Origin: Clostridiaceae bacterium
Lineage (GTDB): Bacteria; Bacillota; Clostridia; Acetivibrionales; DUMB01
Length of the DNA: 64,000 nt
Direction of reading: 5' to 3'
NCBI GenBank assembly: GCA_012840085.1
Contig: DUMB01000006.1
Coordinates: forward strand, 49,302-113,301
Shown here in pieces: positions 17,710 to 27,225 of this stretch (position 1 is its first letter; each line of letters opens with the position of its first letter). The position numbers were made by a program, and so were the translations under genes. The notes below the pieces were generated by a model, which saw nothing but the letters and a program-made list of their open reading frames with translations, had not been told where the DNA came from and searched no databases.

Positions 17710-18038
17710 TGAATCACCCCACAAGTGTAATGCAAAAGTCGAATTGTGTACTTGCCATACTAATGGCATTTGACACGATAAGGCATACTTAATACTTTCT
17801 ATATAAATACAAAAATTCCTTCTTTTTTTCCAAAATTTTTATATATAAAAGGTAAATTTTTGTTAGTGTGTAGAAAAAATGTGTAGAAAATTTAACGTCG
17901 AATATTTGGGAAATTTAACCTTATTTTGTGTTAGATTATATTGACATGAATTGTATAATTGTATACAATAATACACATATACATTAGTACATACATACAT
18001 TTTTTTTTCGTATATGTCCGAGAACGAGGGGGTAAAGT
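17710..18038. other. Divergent promoter region between the chemoreceptor and Re-citrate synthase
   Basis: About 330 AT-rich bases. The right part holds the Re-citrate synthase promoter and operator (17941-17969). I could not place a convincing promoter for the chemoreceptor on the minus strand. Confidence 0.5.
17941..17969 (+). promoter_or_regulatory. Promoter of Re-citrate synthase with an overlapping GntR-type operator
   Basis: A perfect -35 TTGACA (17941-17946) and -10 TACAAT (17964-17969) are spaced by 17 bases. The perfect palindrome ATTGTATACAAT (17958-17969) covers the entire -10 box. Palindromes of the TTGTATACAA kind are typical targets of FadR-subfamily GntR repressors, and such a gene lies in this cluster at 21588. 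Confidence 0.75.
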
Positions 18039-19424
18039 ATGATTGAATTCAATAAGAAGAGTAATACGCTTGAGCAAACTCAGTACAGATATTCGCTTCA
18101 GGATGTAAGTGAGCCTAATCTTTATAGAGAGATATATTCATATGATGAAATACCAAAGACTGCGTTCAATCACAGAAGGGTTCCTATGCATCCTGCAGAT
18201 GAGATATGGATAACTGATACAACATTCAGGGATGGCCAGCAGTCAAGGGCTCCATATACCGTTGAGCAAATTTTACATTTGTTTGATTTGATACATAAGC
18301 TGGGAGGACCTAATGGGAAAATAAGACAGTGTGAGTTTTTTCTCTACAGCGAAAGAGACAAGCAAGCTGTATATAAGTGTATGGAAAGAGGTTACAAATA
18401 TCCGGAAGTAACAAGCTGGATAAGGGCAACAAAAAAAGATTTTCAGCTTGCAAAGGACATGGGAGTAAAAGAAAGCGGCATTTTAGTCAGCTGCTCTGAC
18501 TACCATATTTTTAAGAAATTGAAAATGACCAGGAAACAAGCTCTGGACCATTACCTTGGTATAATTAAGAGTGCTATCGATGTTGGTATTAAACCCAGGT
18601 GCCATTTTGAGGATATTACCAGGGCAGACTTTTATGGCTTTGTAATTCCTTTTGCCCTTGAACTCAGGAAGCTTTCGGACGAAAGTGGTGTTCCCATTAA
18701 GATTCGTGCATGCGATACATTGGGTTATGGTGTTCCTTATCCCGGAGTTGCCCTTCCAAGAAGTGTTCCGGGTATTATCTATGGATTGAGGCACTATGCA
18801 GGTTTCCCAAGCGAGCTTATAGAATGGCATGGTCACAATGATTTCTATAAAGCGGTTGTTAATTCAGCAACTGCGTGGTTGTACGGTGCGTCCTCTGTTA
18901 ACTGCTCTCTTCTTGGAATAGGTGAAAGAACAGGAAATACACCTCTGGAGGCTATGGTAATAGAGTATGCACAGCTCCGTGGAACTACTGACGGAATGGA
19001 TACTACTGTTATAACTGAAATTGCGGAATACTATGAGAAAGAACTCGGGTATGAGATACCTGCCAGGACGCCATTTGTAGGAAAGGACTTTAATGTGACA
19101 CAGGCCGGTATACATGCCGACGGTATTTTGAAGGATGAAGAAATATATAACATTTTCAATACTGAAAAGTTGCTCAATAGACCGGTAGGAGTTGCAATAA
19201 ACCAGACTTCCGGTTTAGCGGGCCTTGCTCACTGGATAAACAACTATCTGAAATTAACCGGTGATAAGAGATTGGACAAGAGGGATGAAAGATTGGTCAA
19301 ATTAAAAGAATGGGTAGATGAGCAGTATGGAAACGGACGCGTTACATGTATCAGCGATAAGGAGCTTGAGGACGCTATCAAGAGAATTGTACCGGAATTG
19401 TTAACTTTGGCTTCCACGCTGTAA
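18039..19424 (+). CDS. Re-type citrate synthase (HMG-CoA lyase/isopropylmalate synthase family)
   Basis: 461 residues. The TIM-barrel signature TDTTFRDGQQSRAPYT (near residues 53-68) and the HGHNDFYKAVVNS segment place it in the homocitrate/isopropylmalate synthase family. Long proteins of this sequence type in clostridia are the Re-face citrate synthase (first described in Clostridium kluyveri), which makes citrate from oxaloacetate and acetyl-CoA. Genes for aconitase and isocitrate dehydrogenase follow directly, which strongly supports this over homocitrate or isopropylmalate synthesis. No ordinary Si-citrate synthase is seen in the window. The start ATG follows GAGGGGG. Confidence 0.9.
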   Translation: MIEFNKKSNTLEQTQYRYSLQDVSEPNLYREIYSYDEIPKTAFNHRRVPMHPADEIWITDTTFRDGQQSRAPYTVEQILHLFDLIHKLGGPNGKIRQCEFFLYSERDKQAVYKCMERGYKYPEVTSWIRATKKDFQLAKDMGVKESGILVSCSDYHIFKKLKMTRKQALDHYLGIIKSAIDVGIKPRCHFEDITRADFYGFVIPFALELRKLSDESGVPIKIRACDTLGYGVPYPGVALPRSVPGIIYGLRHYAGFPSELIEWHGHNDFYKAVVNSATAWLYGASSVNCSLLGIGERTGNTPLEAMVIEYAQLRGTTDGMDTTVITEIAEYYEKELGYEIPARTPFVGKDFNVTQAGIHADGILKDEEIYNIFNTEKLLNRPVGVAINQTSGLAGLAHWINNYLKLTGDKRLDKRDERLVKLKEWVDEQYGNGRVTCISDKELEDAIKRIVPELLTLASTL

Positions 19425-19537
19425 CTTTCGGGAATAAATGCTGTTGCTATAAATAGTATCCGGGAATTAATACTCCGTATTAAATCTTTTGCTTTAAAGC
19501 AGATGCATTGATAAGTAAAAAATATAGGAGGGATTTT

Positions 19538-21469
19538 ATGGGTTTAAATCTAGTACAGAAAATTATAAAAGAACACCTGATAAGTGGTGAAATGATACCG
19601 GGAAAGGAAATTTCAATAAGAATTGACCAGACACTTACTCAGGACTCCACAGGAACCATGGCTTATTTGCAGTTTGAAGCAATGGGCATACCAAGGGTTA
19701 AAACAAAAAAATCAGTAGCATATATAGATCACAATACATTACAGGCAGGATTTGAAAATGCTGATGACCATAAATATATACAAACAGTGGCGGCAAAGCA
19801 TGGTATATACTTTTCCCGTCCAGGCAACGGAATATGCCATCAGGTTCATCTTGAAAGGTTCGGGGTTCCGGGAATGACTCTTCTTGGCTCAGACAGCCAT
19901 ACACCGACAGGAGGCGGCATAGGAATGCTCGCGATAGGTGCCGGTGGGCTGGATGTAGCAGTTGCAATGGGCGGAGGACCATATTACCTGATGATGCCGA
20001 AAGTTTGCAGGGTTGTATTAAAAGGAAAACTGCAGCCGTGGGTTGCTGCTAAAGATATAATACTGGAGCTTCTTAGAATTCTTTCAGTAAAAGGCGGCGT
20101 TGGAAAGGTAATTGAGTATGCAGGAGAAGGAGTAAAAACTCTTTCAGTCCCTGAAAGGGCAACAATAACCAACATGGGAGCAGAACTTGGCGCCACAACT
20201 TCAATATTCCCGAGTGATGAGATTACAAGAGAGTTCCTTAAGGCACAGGACAGAGAGGAAGATTGGGTAGAGCTGGTTGCTGACGATGATGCTCAATATG
20301 ATGAAGAGATAGTAATAGATCTTGACAAGCTTGAGCCTCTTGCAGCACAGCCGCATAGTCCGGACAACATAGCTAAGGTTAGTGAAATTAAAGGCTTAAA
20401 GGTTGATCAGGTTGCCATAGGAAGTTGTACAAATTCTTCTTATGTAGATATGATGAAGGTAGCTGCAATTCTGAAAGGCAAGACTGTACATCCGTCAGTA
20501 AGCCTGGTAATTGCACCCGGTTCAAAACAAGTACTTACAATGCTTGCACAAAACGGAGCACTGGCAGATATGGTTGCTGCGGGGGCAAGAATACTTGAGT
20601 CTGCATGTGGTCCATGTATTGGTATGGGTCAGGCACCGGCTTCCAATGCAGTTTCCTTAAGAACATTCAACAGAAACTTTGAAGGACGAAGCGGAACTGC
20701 TTCCGCAAAAGTATACCTTGTAAGTCCTGAAGTGGCTGCAGCAAGTGCGCTTACCGGAGTGCTTACTGATCCTAGAGAGCTTGGAGAGGCACCTTCAATA
20801 AAAATGCCTGAAAGATTTCTTATAAATGATAATATGGTAATACCGCCTGCACCGGAGGGCAGCGATGTTGAAGTGGTGAGAGGGCCGAACATCAAACCCT
20901 TCCCAATCAACAAAAAGTTGCCTGATACAGTAAGCGGTAAAGCTTTAATTAAGCTTGGCGACAATATCACTACTGACCACATAATGCCGTCAAATGCGAA
21001 ATTATTGCCGTACAGGTCGAATGTACCGTATTTGGCAGAATTTTGTCTCACCCCCTGCGATCCTGATTTTCCAAAGAGAGCAAAGGAGAACGGAGGAGGC
21101 TTTATTATAGGCGGAGTGAACTACGGACAGGGCTCAAGCCGCGAGCATGCTGCACTTGCGCCTTTGCAGCTGGGAATTAAAGGAGTTATTGCTAAATCCT
21201 TTGCAAGAATCCACATGGCTAACCTGATAAATTCCGGTATTTTACCTATGACATTTGCCGATGAGGCTGATTATGACAGAATTGATGCCGGTGACGAACT
21301 TGTTCTGGAAAATGCAAGAGAGCAGGTTAAGAATGGAAGCGAGCTTGTATTGAAGAATAAGACAAAGAATATTGATATAAAGGTAAAAATGAGCTTGTCT
21401 CAAAGGCAGGTTGAAATTATACTTGCAGGTGGATTGCTTAATTATACAAGCGCTTCAGCAGGTAAATAA
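19538..21469 (+). CDS. acnA: Aconitate hydratase
   Basis: About 643 residues. It isomerises citrate to isocitrate with a [4Fe-4S] cluster. Cluster-binding cysteines are visible in AIGSCTNSSYVDM and in ESACGPCIGMGQAP. The C-terminal swivel domain carries GDNITTDHIMPSNAK and NYGQGSSREHAAL. The ATG at 19538 follows TAGGAGGGA; an upstream in-frame ATG at 19508 lacks such a site. The length is that of the short, mitochondrial-like bacterial aconitases. Symbol use is by function; I cannot distinguish the exact subfamily name. Confidence 0.94.
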   Translation: MGLNLVQKIIKEHLISGEMIPGKEISIRIDQTLTQDSTGTMAYLQFEAMGIPRVKTKKSVAYIDHNTLQAGFENADDHKYIQTVAAKHGIYFSRPGNGICHQVHLERFGVPGMTLLGSDSHTPTGGGIGMLAIGAGGLDVAVAMGGGPYYLMMPKVCRVVLKGKLQPWVAAKDIILELLRILSVKGGVGKVIEYAGEGVKTLSVPERATITNMGAELGATTSIFPSDEITREFLKAQDREEDWVELVADDDAQYDEEIVIDLDKLEPLAAQPHSPDNIAKVSEIKGLKVDQVAIGSCTNSSYVDMMKVAAILKGKTVHPSVSLVIAPGSKQVLTMLAQNGALADMVAAGARILESACGPCIGMGQAPASNAVSLRTFNRNFEGRSGTASAKVYLVSPEVAAASALTGVLTDPRELGEAPSIKMPERFLINDNMVIPPAPEGSDVEVVRGPNIKPFPINKKLPDTVSGKALIKLGDNITTDHIMPSNAKLLPYRSNVPYLAEFCLTPCDPDFPKRAKENGGGFIIGGVNYGQGSSREHAALAPLQLGIKGVIAKSFARIHMANLINSGILPMTFADEADYDRIDAGDELVLENAREQVKNGSELVLKNKTKNIDIKVKMSLSQRQVEIILAGGLLNYTSASAGK

Positions 21470-21587
21470 TACAAGTGCAACCGCCGAAGGACTAATAAGT
21501 TAACGTGCAGGATTTACAGGATTTTCAGGAATCCTGCATCAGGATGGGAAAGGAGTTGCTTTCCCGTTTTAAGGAGGATGCTGTTAA

Positions 21588-22253
21588 ATGGCATGGTTTG
21601 ACCAGATCGAAAATGACGGAAGTACGGGGTCGTTGCAGGAAAGAGTATTTGCACAAATTCAGGATGATATATTAAATGGGAAATACCAGCCCGGCGATAG
21701 TCTCATTGAATCGAGACTATCGCAGGAGCTTGGCGTCAGCAGGACTCCCGTACGTGAAGCTCTTAAACAGCTTGAGCTTAAGGGATTGGTTAAATCGACT
21801 CCCAATAAGGGAACTGTTGTAACGGGGATTACCAGTCAGGATATTTATGATATTTATACTATAAGGATGAAAATAGAAGGTCTTGCCGCCAGGTGGGCAG
21901 CGGAAAAGATAACACAGGAGGAATTGGCTGAGTTAAAAGAAGCAGTGGAGCTGGAGGAGTTCTATACAATGAAAAATGATGTTGGCCAGCTTTACAAGTT
22001 TGACAATAATTTTCATTATATATTATTCAAAGCAAGCAAGAGCAGGCCTTTGATTAATACACTCAGCACATTTCACCATTACCTGCAGCGTGCAAGAAAT
22101 GCTTCGTTTTCAACTCCCGGAAGGGCCCGCAAGGCTTTGAAGGAGCACCAGGATATTCTTCAGGCTATTATTGACAGGGACCCTGACAGGGCAGAGAAGC
22201 TTACAGAAAAACACATACGGAATGCGATGAATAATTTGCTCAAGAATAAATAG
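21588..22253 (+). CDS. GntR-family regulator (FadR subfamily)
   Basis: 221 residues. The N-terminal winged helix-turn-helix (LQERVFAQIQDDILNGKYQP, ESRLSQELGVSRTPVREALK) is followed by an all-helical FCD effector domain (residues ~85-215) with likely metal-ligand residues (DNNFHYILFKAS, EHQDILQAI). It lies between aconitase and isocitrate dehydrogenase, so it most likely controls this citrate-to-2-oxoglutarate cluster. The palindrome over the -10 box at 17958-17969 is the best candidate site. The ATG follows AAGGAGG. A GCAGGATT/AATCCTGC hairpin lies in the spacer upstream. Confidence 0.92.
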   Translation: MAWFDQIENDGSTGSLQERVFAQIQDDILNGKYQPGDSLIESRLSQELGVSRTPVREALKQLELKGLVKSTPNKGTVVTGITSQDIYDIYTIRMKIEGLAARWAAEKITQEELAELKEAVELEEFYTMKNDVGQLYKFDNNFHYILFKASKSRPLINTLSTFHHYLQRARNASFSTPGRARKALKEHQDILQAIIDRDPDRAEKLTEKHIRNAMNNLLKNK

Positions 22254-22296
22254 TATTTCTCAAAATGATTACAACTTATGAGGAGGAAATGCGATT

Positions 22297-23508
22297 ATGA
22301 GTAATAAAATAGCGATGAAAGTGCCGCTGGTTGAGATGGATGGAGATGAAATGACCAGAGTAATCTGGAAAATGATAAAGGACATACTCCTTACACCTTA
22401 TATAGATCTCAAAACTGAGTATTACGACCTTGGGCTCGAAAAGAGAGATGAAACTGAAGACAGAATAACTGTTGAAGCAGCTGAAGCAATCAAGAAATAC
22501 GGAGTAGGAGTTAAATGTGCTACCATAACTCCAAATGCTGAAAGGGTAAAGGAATACAACCTTAAAAAGATGTGGAAGAGCCCTAACGGTACTATAAGAG
22601 CAATACTGGACGGAACTGTATTCCGCGCACCAATACTGGTAAAGAGCATAAAGCCTTTTGTAAGAACATGGGAAAAGCCAATAATAATAGCAAGGCATGC
22701 TTATGGAGATGTCTACAAGGATGTTGAATACAGAGTAACAAAGCCCGGAAAGGTAGAACTGGTATTTACTTCGGATGATGGAGAAGTATCAAGACAGACT
22801 GTCCATGAATTTGCGGGCGAAGGTGTAGTACTGGGAATGCATAACCTTGATAAATCAATCAAAAGTTTTGCTAGAGCATGCTTTACTTATGCGCTGGATC
22901 AGAAGACAGATGTATGGTTTGCCACCAAAGACACTATTTCAAAAGTTTATGACCATACATTTAAAGATATTTTCCAGGAAATATACGAAAACGAATTCAA
23001 GGATAAATTTGAAGAAGCGGGTATTGATTACTTCTACACTCTCATAGATGATGCAGTTGCAAGAGTTATAAGGTCAAAAGGCGGCATGCTGTGGGCTTGT
23101 AAGAACTATGACGGAGACGTTATGTCCGATATGGTGGCAACTGCATTCGGAAGCCTTGCAATGATGACTTCTGTACTGGTTTCTCCTGAAGGCTATTATG
23201 AATATGAAGCTGCGCACGGAACTGTTCAGAGACACTATTATAAGCATCTTAAGGGTGAGGAGACATCAACAAATTCTATTGCAACTTTGTTTGCATGGAC
23301 AGGTGCTTTGAAAAAGCGTGGAGAAATTGATGGATTGAATGACCTTGTTGAATTTGCACAAAAGTTGGAAGATGCTTCACTGAGGACAATAGATGAAGGG
23401 GTTATGACAAAAGACCTGGCATTGCTTTCCGATATCGCAGATAAAAAAGTGGTAAACACTGAAGAGTTTCTGCTGGCAATAAAGGAACGGCTGGAGGAAA
23501 GCCTGTAA
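22297..23508 (+). CDS. icd: Isocitrate dehydrogenase, NADP-type
   Basis: 403 residues. It oxidatively decarboxylates isocitrate to 2-oxoglutarate, feeding glutamate synthesis in an anaerobe. The sequence follows the eukaryote-like, subgroup II homodimeric [60 protein letters not shown] and [17 protein letters not shown] preference is inferred from this subgroup. The ATG at 22297 follows a GAGGAGG site. It ends the operon and is followed by a strong terminator. Confidence 0.95.
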   Translation: MSNKIAMKVPLVEMDGDEMTRVIWKMIKDILLTPYIDLKTEYYDLGLEKRDETEDRITVEAAEAIKKYGVGVKCATITPNAERVKEYNLKKMWKSPNGTIRAILDGTVFRAPILVKSIKPFVRTWEKPIIIARHAYGDVYKDVEYRVTKPGKVELVFTSDDGEVSRQTVHEFAGEGVVLGMHNLDKSIKSFARACFTYALDQKTDVWFATKDTISKVYDHTFKDIFQEIYENEFKDKFEEAGIDYFYTLIDDAVARVIRSKGGMLWACKNYDGDVMSDMVATAFGSLAMMTSVLVSPEGYYEYEAAHGTVQRHYYKHLKGEETSTNSIATLFAWTGALKKRGEIDGLNDLVEFAQKLEDASLRTIDEGVMTKDLALLSDIADKKVVNTEEFLLAIKERLEESL

Positions 23509-23516
23509 TAAAGAAA

Positions 23517-23544
23517 AACCACCTCAGATTTGAGGTGGTTTTTT
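23517..23544. terminator. Bidirectional terminator between icd and tRNA-Glu
   Basis: The AACCACCTC/GAGGTGGTT stem has a T-tract on plus and a T-rich tract on minus, so it can end both icd and the convergent tRNA-Glu transcript. Confidence 0.9.
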
Positions 23545-23619
23545 GGTGACCCATAGGGGATTCGAACCCCTGTTGCCGCCGTGAGAGGGCGGAGTCTTAG
23601 GCCGCTTGACCAATGGGCC
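23544..23619 (-). tRNA. tRNA-Glu (CTC)
   Basis: On minus: acceptor GGCCCAT/ATGGGTC with one G-U, anticodon stem CCGCC/GGCGG with loop CTCTCAC giving anticodon CTC, T-loop GGTTCGAATCC, discriminator A and encoded CCA. Confidence 0.95.
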
Positions 23620-23645
23620 ACGTATTTTTTTTAATTGCAGAAATT

Positions 23646-23674
23646 ATTATAACACTAAGAGGAATAAATGGCAA
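23646..23674 (-). promoter_or_regulatory. Promoter of tRNA-Glu
   Basis: On minus, TTGCCA (23674-23669) and TATAAT (23651-23646) are separated by 17 bases, about 27 bases ahead of the tRNA. Confidence 0.7.
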
Positions 23675-23732
23675 GAAGGAATTTTTGTATAAAGAGTTTT
23701 TGCATAAGGAATTTTGTACGGAGGTTTGAATT

Positions 23733-24455
23733 ATGAGAAATACCCAAAGACTTGACAAACTCCTGTCCAATCATGGATATGGTACAAGGAAGGAAATAAA
23801 GCAGTTAATTAAAAGAGGTATTGTTAAAGTTGACGGAGAAATTGTCAAAGACAGCGGTATGCACGTAGATCCTATGGCAAGCACAATTGAGATAGACGGA
23901 GAAAAGCTGAACTACAGAAAGTATGTTTATATAATGTTAAACAAGCCTCAAGGTGTTGTGTCTGCTACTTATGACAATAAATATAAAACCGTTGTAGATT
24001 TACTGCCTGAAGAATACAAACCTTTTGAACCTTTTCCTGCAGGAAGGCTTGATATTGATACTGAAGGCTTTTTGCTGATGACTAACGATGGCCAGTTGGC
24101 TCATGAACTGTTGTCACCTAAAAAACACGTACCCAAAAAATATTATGCCCTTGTGGAGGGTATGGTGACAGAGGATGACAAAGAAAAATTCAGAGAGGGC
24201 ATTGTACTTGACGACGGATATAAAACTTTGCCGGCACAATTGGAGATAATCAGGGCGGGTGCGCATTCAGAAGTGGAGCTGGTTATAAATGAAGGTAAAT
24301 TTCATCAGGTAAAGAGGATGTTTATAGCGGTAGGTAAAAAGGTTAAATATTTGAGAAGAATTGAATTTGGCGGTTTGAGACTTGATGAAAGCCTCAAACC
24401 GGGAGAATGCAGGGAGCTTACAGATGATGAGGTGAGGATATTAAAAGAAAGATAA
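23733..24455 (+). CDS. Pseudouridine synthase, RsuA/RluB family
   Basis: 240 residues. An N-terminal S4 RNA-binding domain (QRLDKLLSNHGYGTRKEIKQLIKRG) is followed by the catalytic domain with the conserved GRLDIDTEGFLLMTNDG, in which the Asp after GRL is the nucleophile. It isomerises a uridine in ribosomal RNA; the target (16S or 23S) cannot be decided here. The ATG at 23733 follows a GGAGG site. It is a single gene. Confidence 0.92.
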   Translation: MRNTQRLDKLLSNHGYGTRKEIKQLIKRGIVKVDGEIVKDSGMHVDPMASTIEIDGEKLNYRKYVYIMLNKPQGVVSATYDNKYKTVVDLLPEEYKPFEPFPAGRLDIDTEGFLLMTNDGQLAHELLSPKKHVPKKYYALVEGMVTEDDKEKFREGIVLDDGYKTLPAQLEIIRAGAHSEVELVINEGKFHQVKRMFIAVGKKVKYLRRIEFGGLRLDESLKPGECRELTDDEVRILKER

Positions 24456-24540
24456 AGGAATACTTTGCGCAAAAATGTAATTTTTAGCGAAAGAATTTCT
24501 TTACAGCAAAAATATTATTTTGAGTAAAAAACGTTATTTG

Positions 24541-25473
24541 TTACTTAAACTGCTCCTTTATTGCCTTAACTGAAAACTCAACGATATCATTACCGCTGTA
24601 GGGGATATCCGGATCTATGCCTTTGCCTTGAATATTGGTACCTGCCGGTGTGTACCAGAGAAGAACAGTAGCCTTTACGGCAAATCCCCTTTTAAGAGGC
24701 AGGGTGAATTGTCCTATTCCTTTTCCGAAAGTTGTTTCACCTACCAATACAACATTGTCAAGGTTGTCATGCAAAGCGGCTATGAGATTTTCGGATGAAC
24801 TGGCGGTGTTTTTGTTTTGCAGTATTGCTATACCTTTATAATCAAATGTTTTATTGCCCTTTGATTTATAGGTCCAGTCAAGAAGGCGCATCTTATCTAC
24901 TGCAATTATGCTGTTCTTCGGGAGAAACATACCGGATATTTTTGTCATAGCGTCTATATCCCCGCCGTAATTATCCCTGAGGTCAATTACCAGGTATGGA
25001 TACTTTTTCAGTTGTTCAGCGTTGTCACGTACAAAATCAAGCGTATATTTTGAGAAATTTGTAAGACGCATATAAATGGTTTTATCGTCCAGAACCTTTA
25101 TTTCTGAAGCAAGAGCTTCTTCTTTTTCTTCCTGTTTGTATTGCTTATATGACTCAGGTGTGTAGAGGTATGTATATTTATCGTTGTTTATTTCCCGTAT
25201 GCGTTTGGTGAAAGTTGATATCACAACGTTATCAAAATATGAAAAGTACTTTCCGTTTACATCCCGCTTTATTTCCTGCTTGTATAGTTCATCCAGTGCA
25301 TCAGTATATATGTAGTGCTGTGAAATAAAATACTTGAAGGCCAGATAATCATAATTGAGGTAAATAAGTACTCCTAAAAAGGCAGTAACAACTGCAAGAA
25401 GGGATATAGCTATAACGAATCTTTTTTTGTATTTTTTCAGCTGATTTTCAGTTGATAAGTTCTTTTTTGCCAT
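24541..25473 (-). CDS. Membrane-anchored S41-family peptidase
   Basis: About 310 residues. One N-terminal membrane segment (about residues 20-42, RFVIAISLLAVVTAFLGVLI) anchors the protein with its catalytic part outside. The S41 tail-specific-protease fold is recognisable: YLVIDLRDNYGGDIDAM, ILQNKNTASSSENLIAAL with the likely nucleophile Ser, VGETTFGKGIGQ with the likely Lys, and PAGTNIQGKGIDPDI. No PDZ domain is visible before it, unlike CtpA. The ATG at 25473 gives a usable distance from AAAGGA; ATGs at 25494 and 25485 are possible. Confidence 0.87.
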   Translation of the reverse strand: MAKKNLSTENQLKKYKKRFVIAISLLAVVTAFLGVLIYLNYDYLAFKYFISQHYIYTDALDELYKQEIKRDVNGKYFSYFDNVVISTFTKRIREINNDKYTYLYTPESYKQYKQEEKEEALASEIKVLDDKTIYMRLTNFSKYTLDFVRDNAEQLKKYPYLVIDLRDNYGGDIDAMTKISGMFLPKNSIIAVDKMRLLDWTYKSKGNKTFDYKGIAILQNKNTASSSENLIAALHDNLDNVVLVGETTFGKGIGQFTLPLKRGFAVKATVLLWYTPAGTNIQGKGIDPDIPYSGNDIVEFSVKAIKEQFK

Positions 25474-25785
25474 ACCAGCTTTCATTCCTTTCATTATATG
25501 TTGATAGTATTACATCACAGAATAACTTATAAACAAAAGTTTGATACTCGGAATAAAAATATTATTTATCTTTGGACACACCTAATAATAAAATTTTAGC
25601 ACTTTTTTAACGGAAATTATAGAGAAGCGGTGAAATATAAATGACAGAGCGTATTATATATCTTTTTAGGGTAAAAGAGCAGTTAATTGTTGCATTTGAC
25701 AAGTAAAAGATACATATACTTCTATTTTATGATATAATATGATAAATAATACCAATGTAAAGTATCATAATGCGGAGGGGTTGAA
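25474..25785. other. Divergent intergenic region
   Basis: AT-rich, about 310 bases between the S41 protease (minus) and a membrane protein (plus). A TTGACA-like -35 near 25697 and a TATAAT near 25734 exist, but their spacing is not canonical as a pair. A GGAGGGG site serves the plus gene. Confidence 0.4.
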
Positions 25786-26988
25786 ATGGATTATAGCAAA
25801 TGTGGTAATGGGATATCTGATAAAAAGAGTTTCTATAATAAATGTGATTCAAAAGTTACTACAGATACAAGTAAAAATGTATTTTTACGATTTAAAAAAT
25901 TGAACAATAAATTACTGTTGTTTGGCTTAACTGGAGTACTAATAATTGGTGTTATTATTACAGCAATCTTTCTTTTTAATAATAATCCTACCGACAAATT
26001 CAAAGAAGCGATTAGTGAGAATAATCATATGGAAGCTACAAAAATTTATCATGAAGAGATAAAAGGAAATACAAATGATGTAAATGAAATTATTGATTTC
26101 TTAAAGTCTGAAATTGAGAATGTTAAAAAAGATTTTGATGAAAACAAATTGGATTATAATGCTGCAATTACTAAATTGGATACTATTGAAAATACCATTG
26201 AAGCAACAGGTTTGGAATTATCTGAAGTTACAATTGCAAAAAACGAAATAAACAGCTTAAATGATTCACGAACAGCTTTTAAAAAAGGTAAGGAGTTCCT
26301 GGATAATAAAAATTATAAAGATGCTTTAAACGAACTTAAAAATGTTATCAGTGAAGATGAAAATTATAGTGAAGCGCAAGAACTTATTAATAGCTATAAA
26401 AAAGAATATAAAGAAATAATATTGAATGAAGCAGAAGCAGCAGCTAATTCCAATGATTATGATAAGGCCTTAGCATTATTGAATGAAGCATTAACATTAA
26501 TTCCAAATGATTCTGATTTATCTGTTAAAAATGCTATTTATAAAGAGTTAAATGAAGAAAAAAAAGAAACTGAACGTAAAGAGAAAATGGAAGAACTGGA
26601 GAAGGATCAGGAAGTTACGGTTGAAAATATAAGCACTTTTGTAGATACGTCAGATAAAACTTATATTTCTATAATAGTAAAGAATAATACGAATAAAATA
26701 ATTAAAAAATACATAGTAGGATGGATGGGCTTTGATGAATCCGGTAATCCGGTAAAAACAGGTTGGTTGTTACCTGATTATCTCAAGGAAGGATATGTAG
26801 AAGCGGATATACAACCCGGAATGACTTATGGTTATGAAAACTGCTGGCGAATATCGGATGATGAAACACCGGAAGCTAAGCAATTTATAGCTTGTGTTAG
26901 AAAGGTTGAATATGATGATGGTTCACAATGGGTTAATCCTTATTTTGATTATTGGGTGCAAGAATACAAGGAAAAACCTTTACACTAG
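25786..26988 (+). CDS. Membrane protein with degenerate zinc ribbon, TPR-like helices and C-terminal domain
   Basis: 400 residues. The N-terminus (MDYSKCGNGISDKKSFYNKC) looks like a double-knuckle zinc ribbon in which the first Cys of both CxxC pairs is Tyr. One membrane segment lies near residues 45-65. A charged helical region (about 70-280) contains TPR-like repeats (NKNYKDALNELKNVISEDEN, NSNDYDKALALLNEALTLIP). The C-terminal ~110 residues form a beta-rich domain (YISIIVKNNTNKIIKKYIVG) resembling the DUF5780-type domains seen in clostridial zinc-ribbon membrane proteins. Codon use is more AT-rich than in its neighbours. Function unknown. Confidence 0.78.
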   Translation: MDYSKCGNGISDKKSFYNKCDSKVTTDTSKNVFLRFKKLNNKLLLFGLTGVLIIGVIITAIFLFNNNPTDKFKEAISENNHMEATKIYHEEIKGNTNDVNEIIDFLKSEIENVKKDFDENKLDYNAAITKLDTIENTIEATGLELSEVTIAKNEINSLNDSRTAFKKGKEFLDNKNYKDALNELKNVISEDENYSEAQELINSYKKEYKEIILNEAEAAANSNDYDKALALLNEALTLIPNDSDLSVKNAIYKELNEEKKETERKEKMEELEKDQEVTVENISTFVDTSDKTYISIIVKNNTNKIIKKYIVGWMGFDESGNPVKTGWLLPDYLKEGYVEADIQPGMTYGYENCWRISDDETPEAKQFIACVRKVEYDDGSQWVNPYFDYWVQEYKEKPLH

Positions 26989-27037
26989 TCTATATTTAAA
27001 GTAAACAATATTTTATAATGCTTGATATTATTAATAC

Positions 27038-27061
27038 TCCGTCAGTATGACGGATTTTTTA
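27038..27061 (+). terminator. Terminator after the zinc-ribbon-like membrane protein
   Basis: TCCGTCA/TGACGGA stem followed by T6. Confidence 0.88.
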
Positions 27062-27225
27062 TGCTCTTTTTTGCTATGAAATAACAACCCATAAAATAGC
27101 AATTCACATAAAAAACAAGCCATATAATGACAACTCATGAATTAACAGGTTGAAAATATAGGTCATCACCTTTTCCATACCATGTGAGTATCATATATAT
27201 GTAGCTTTTTTTAAGGAGGATTTTT

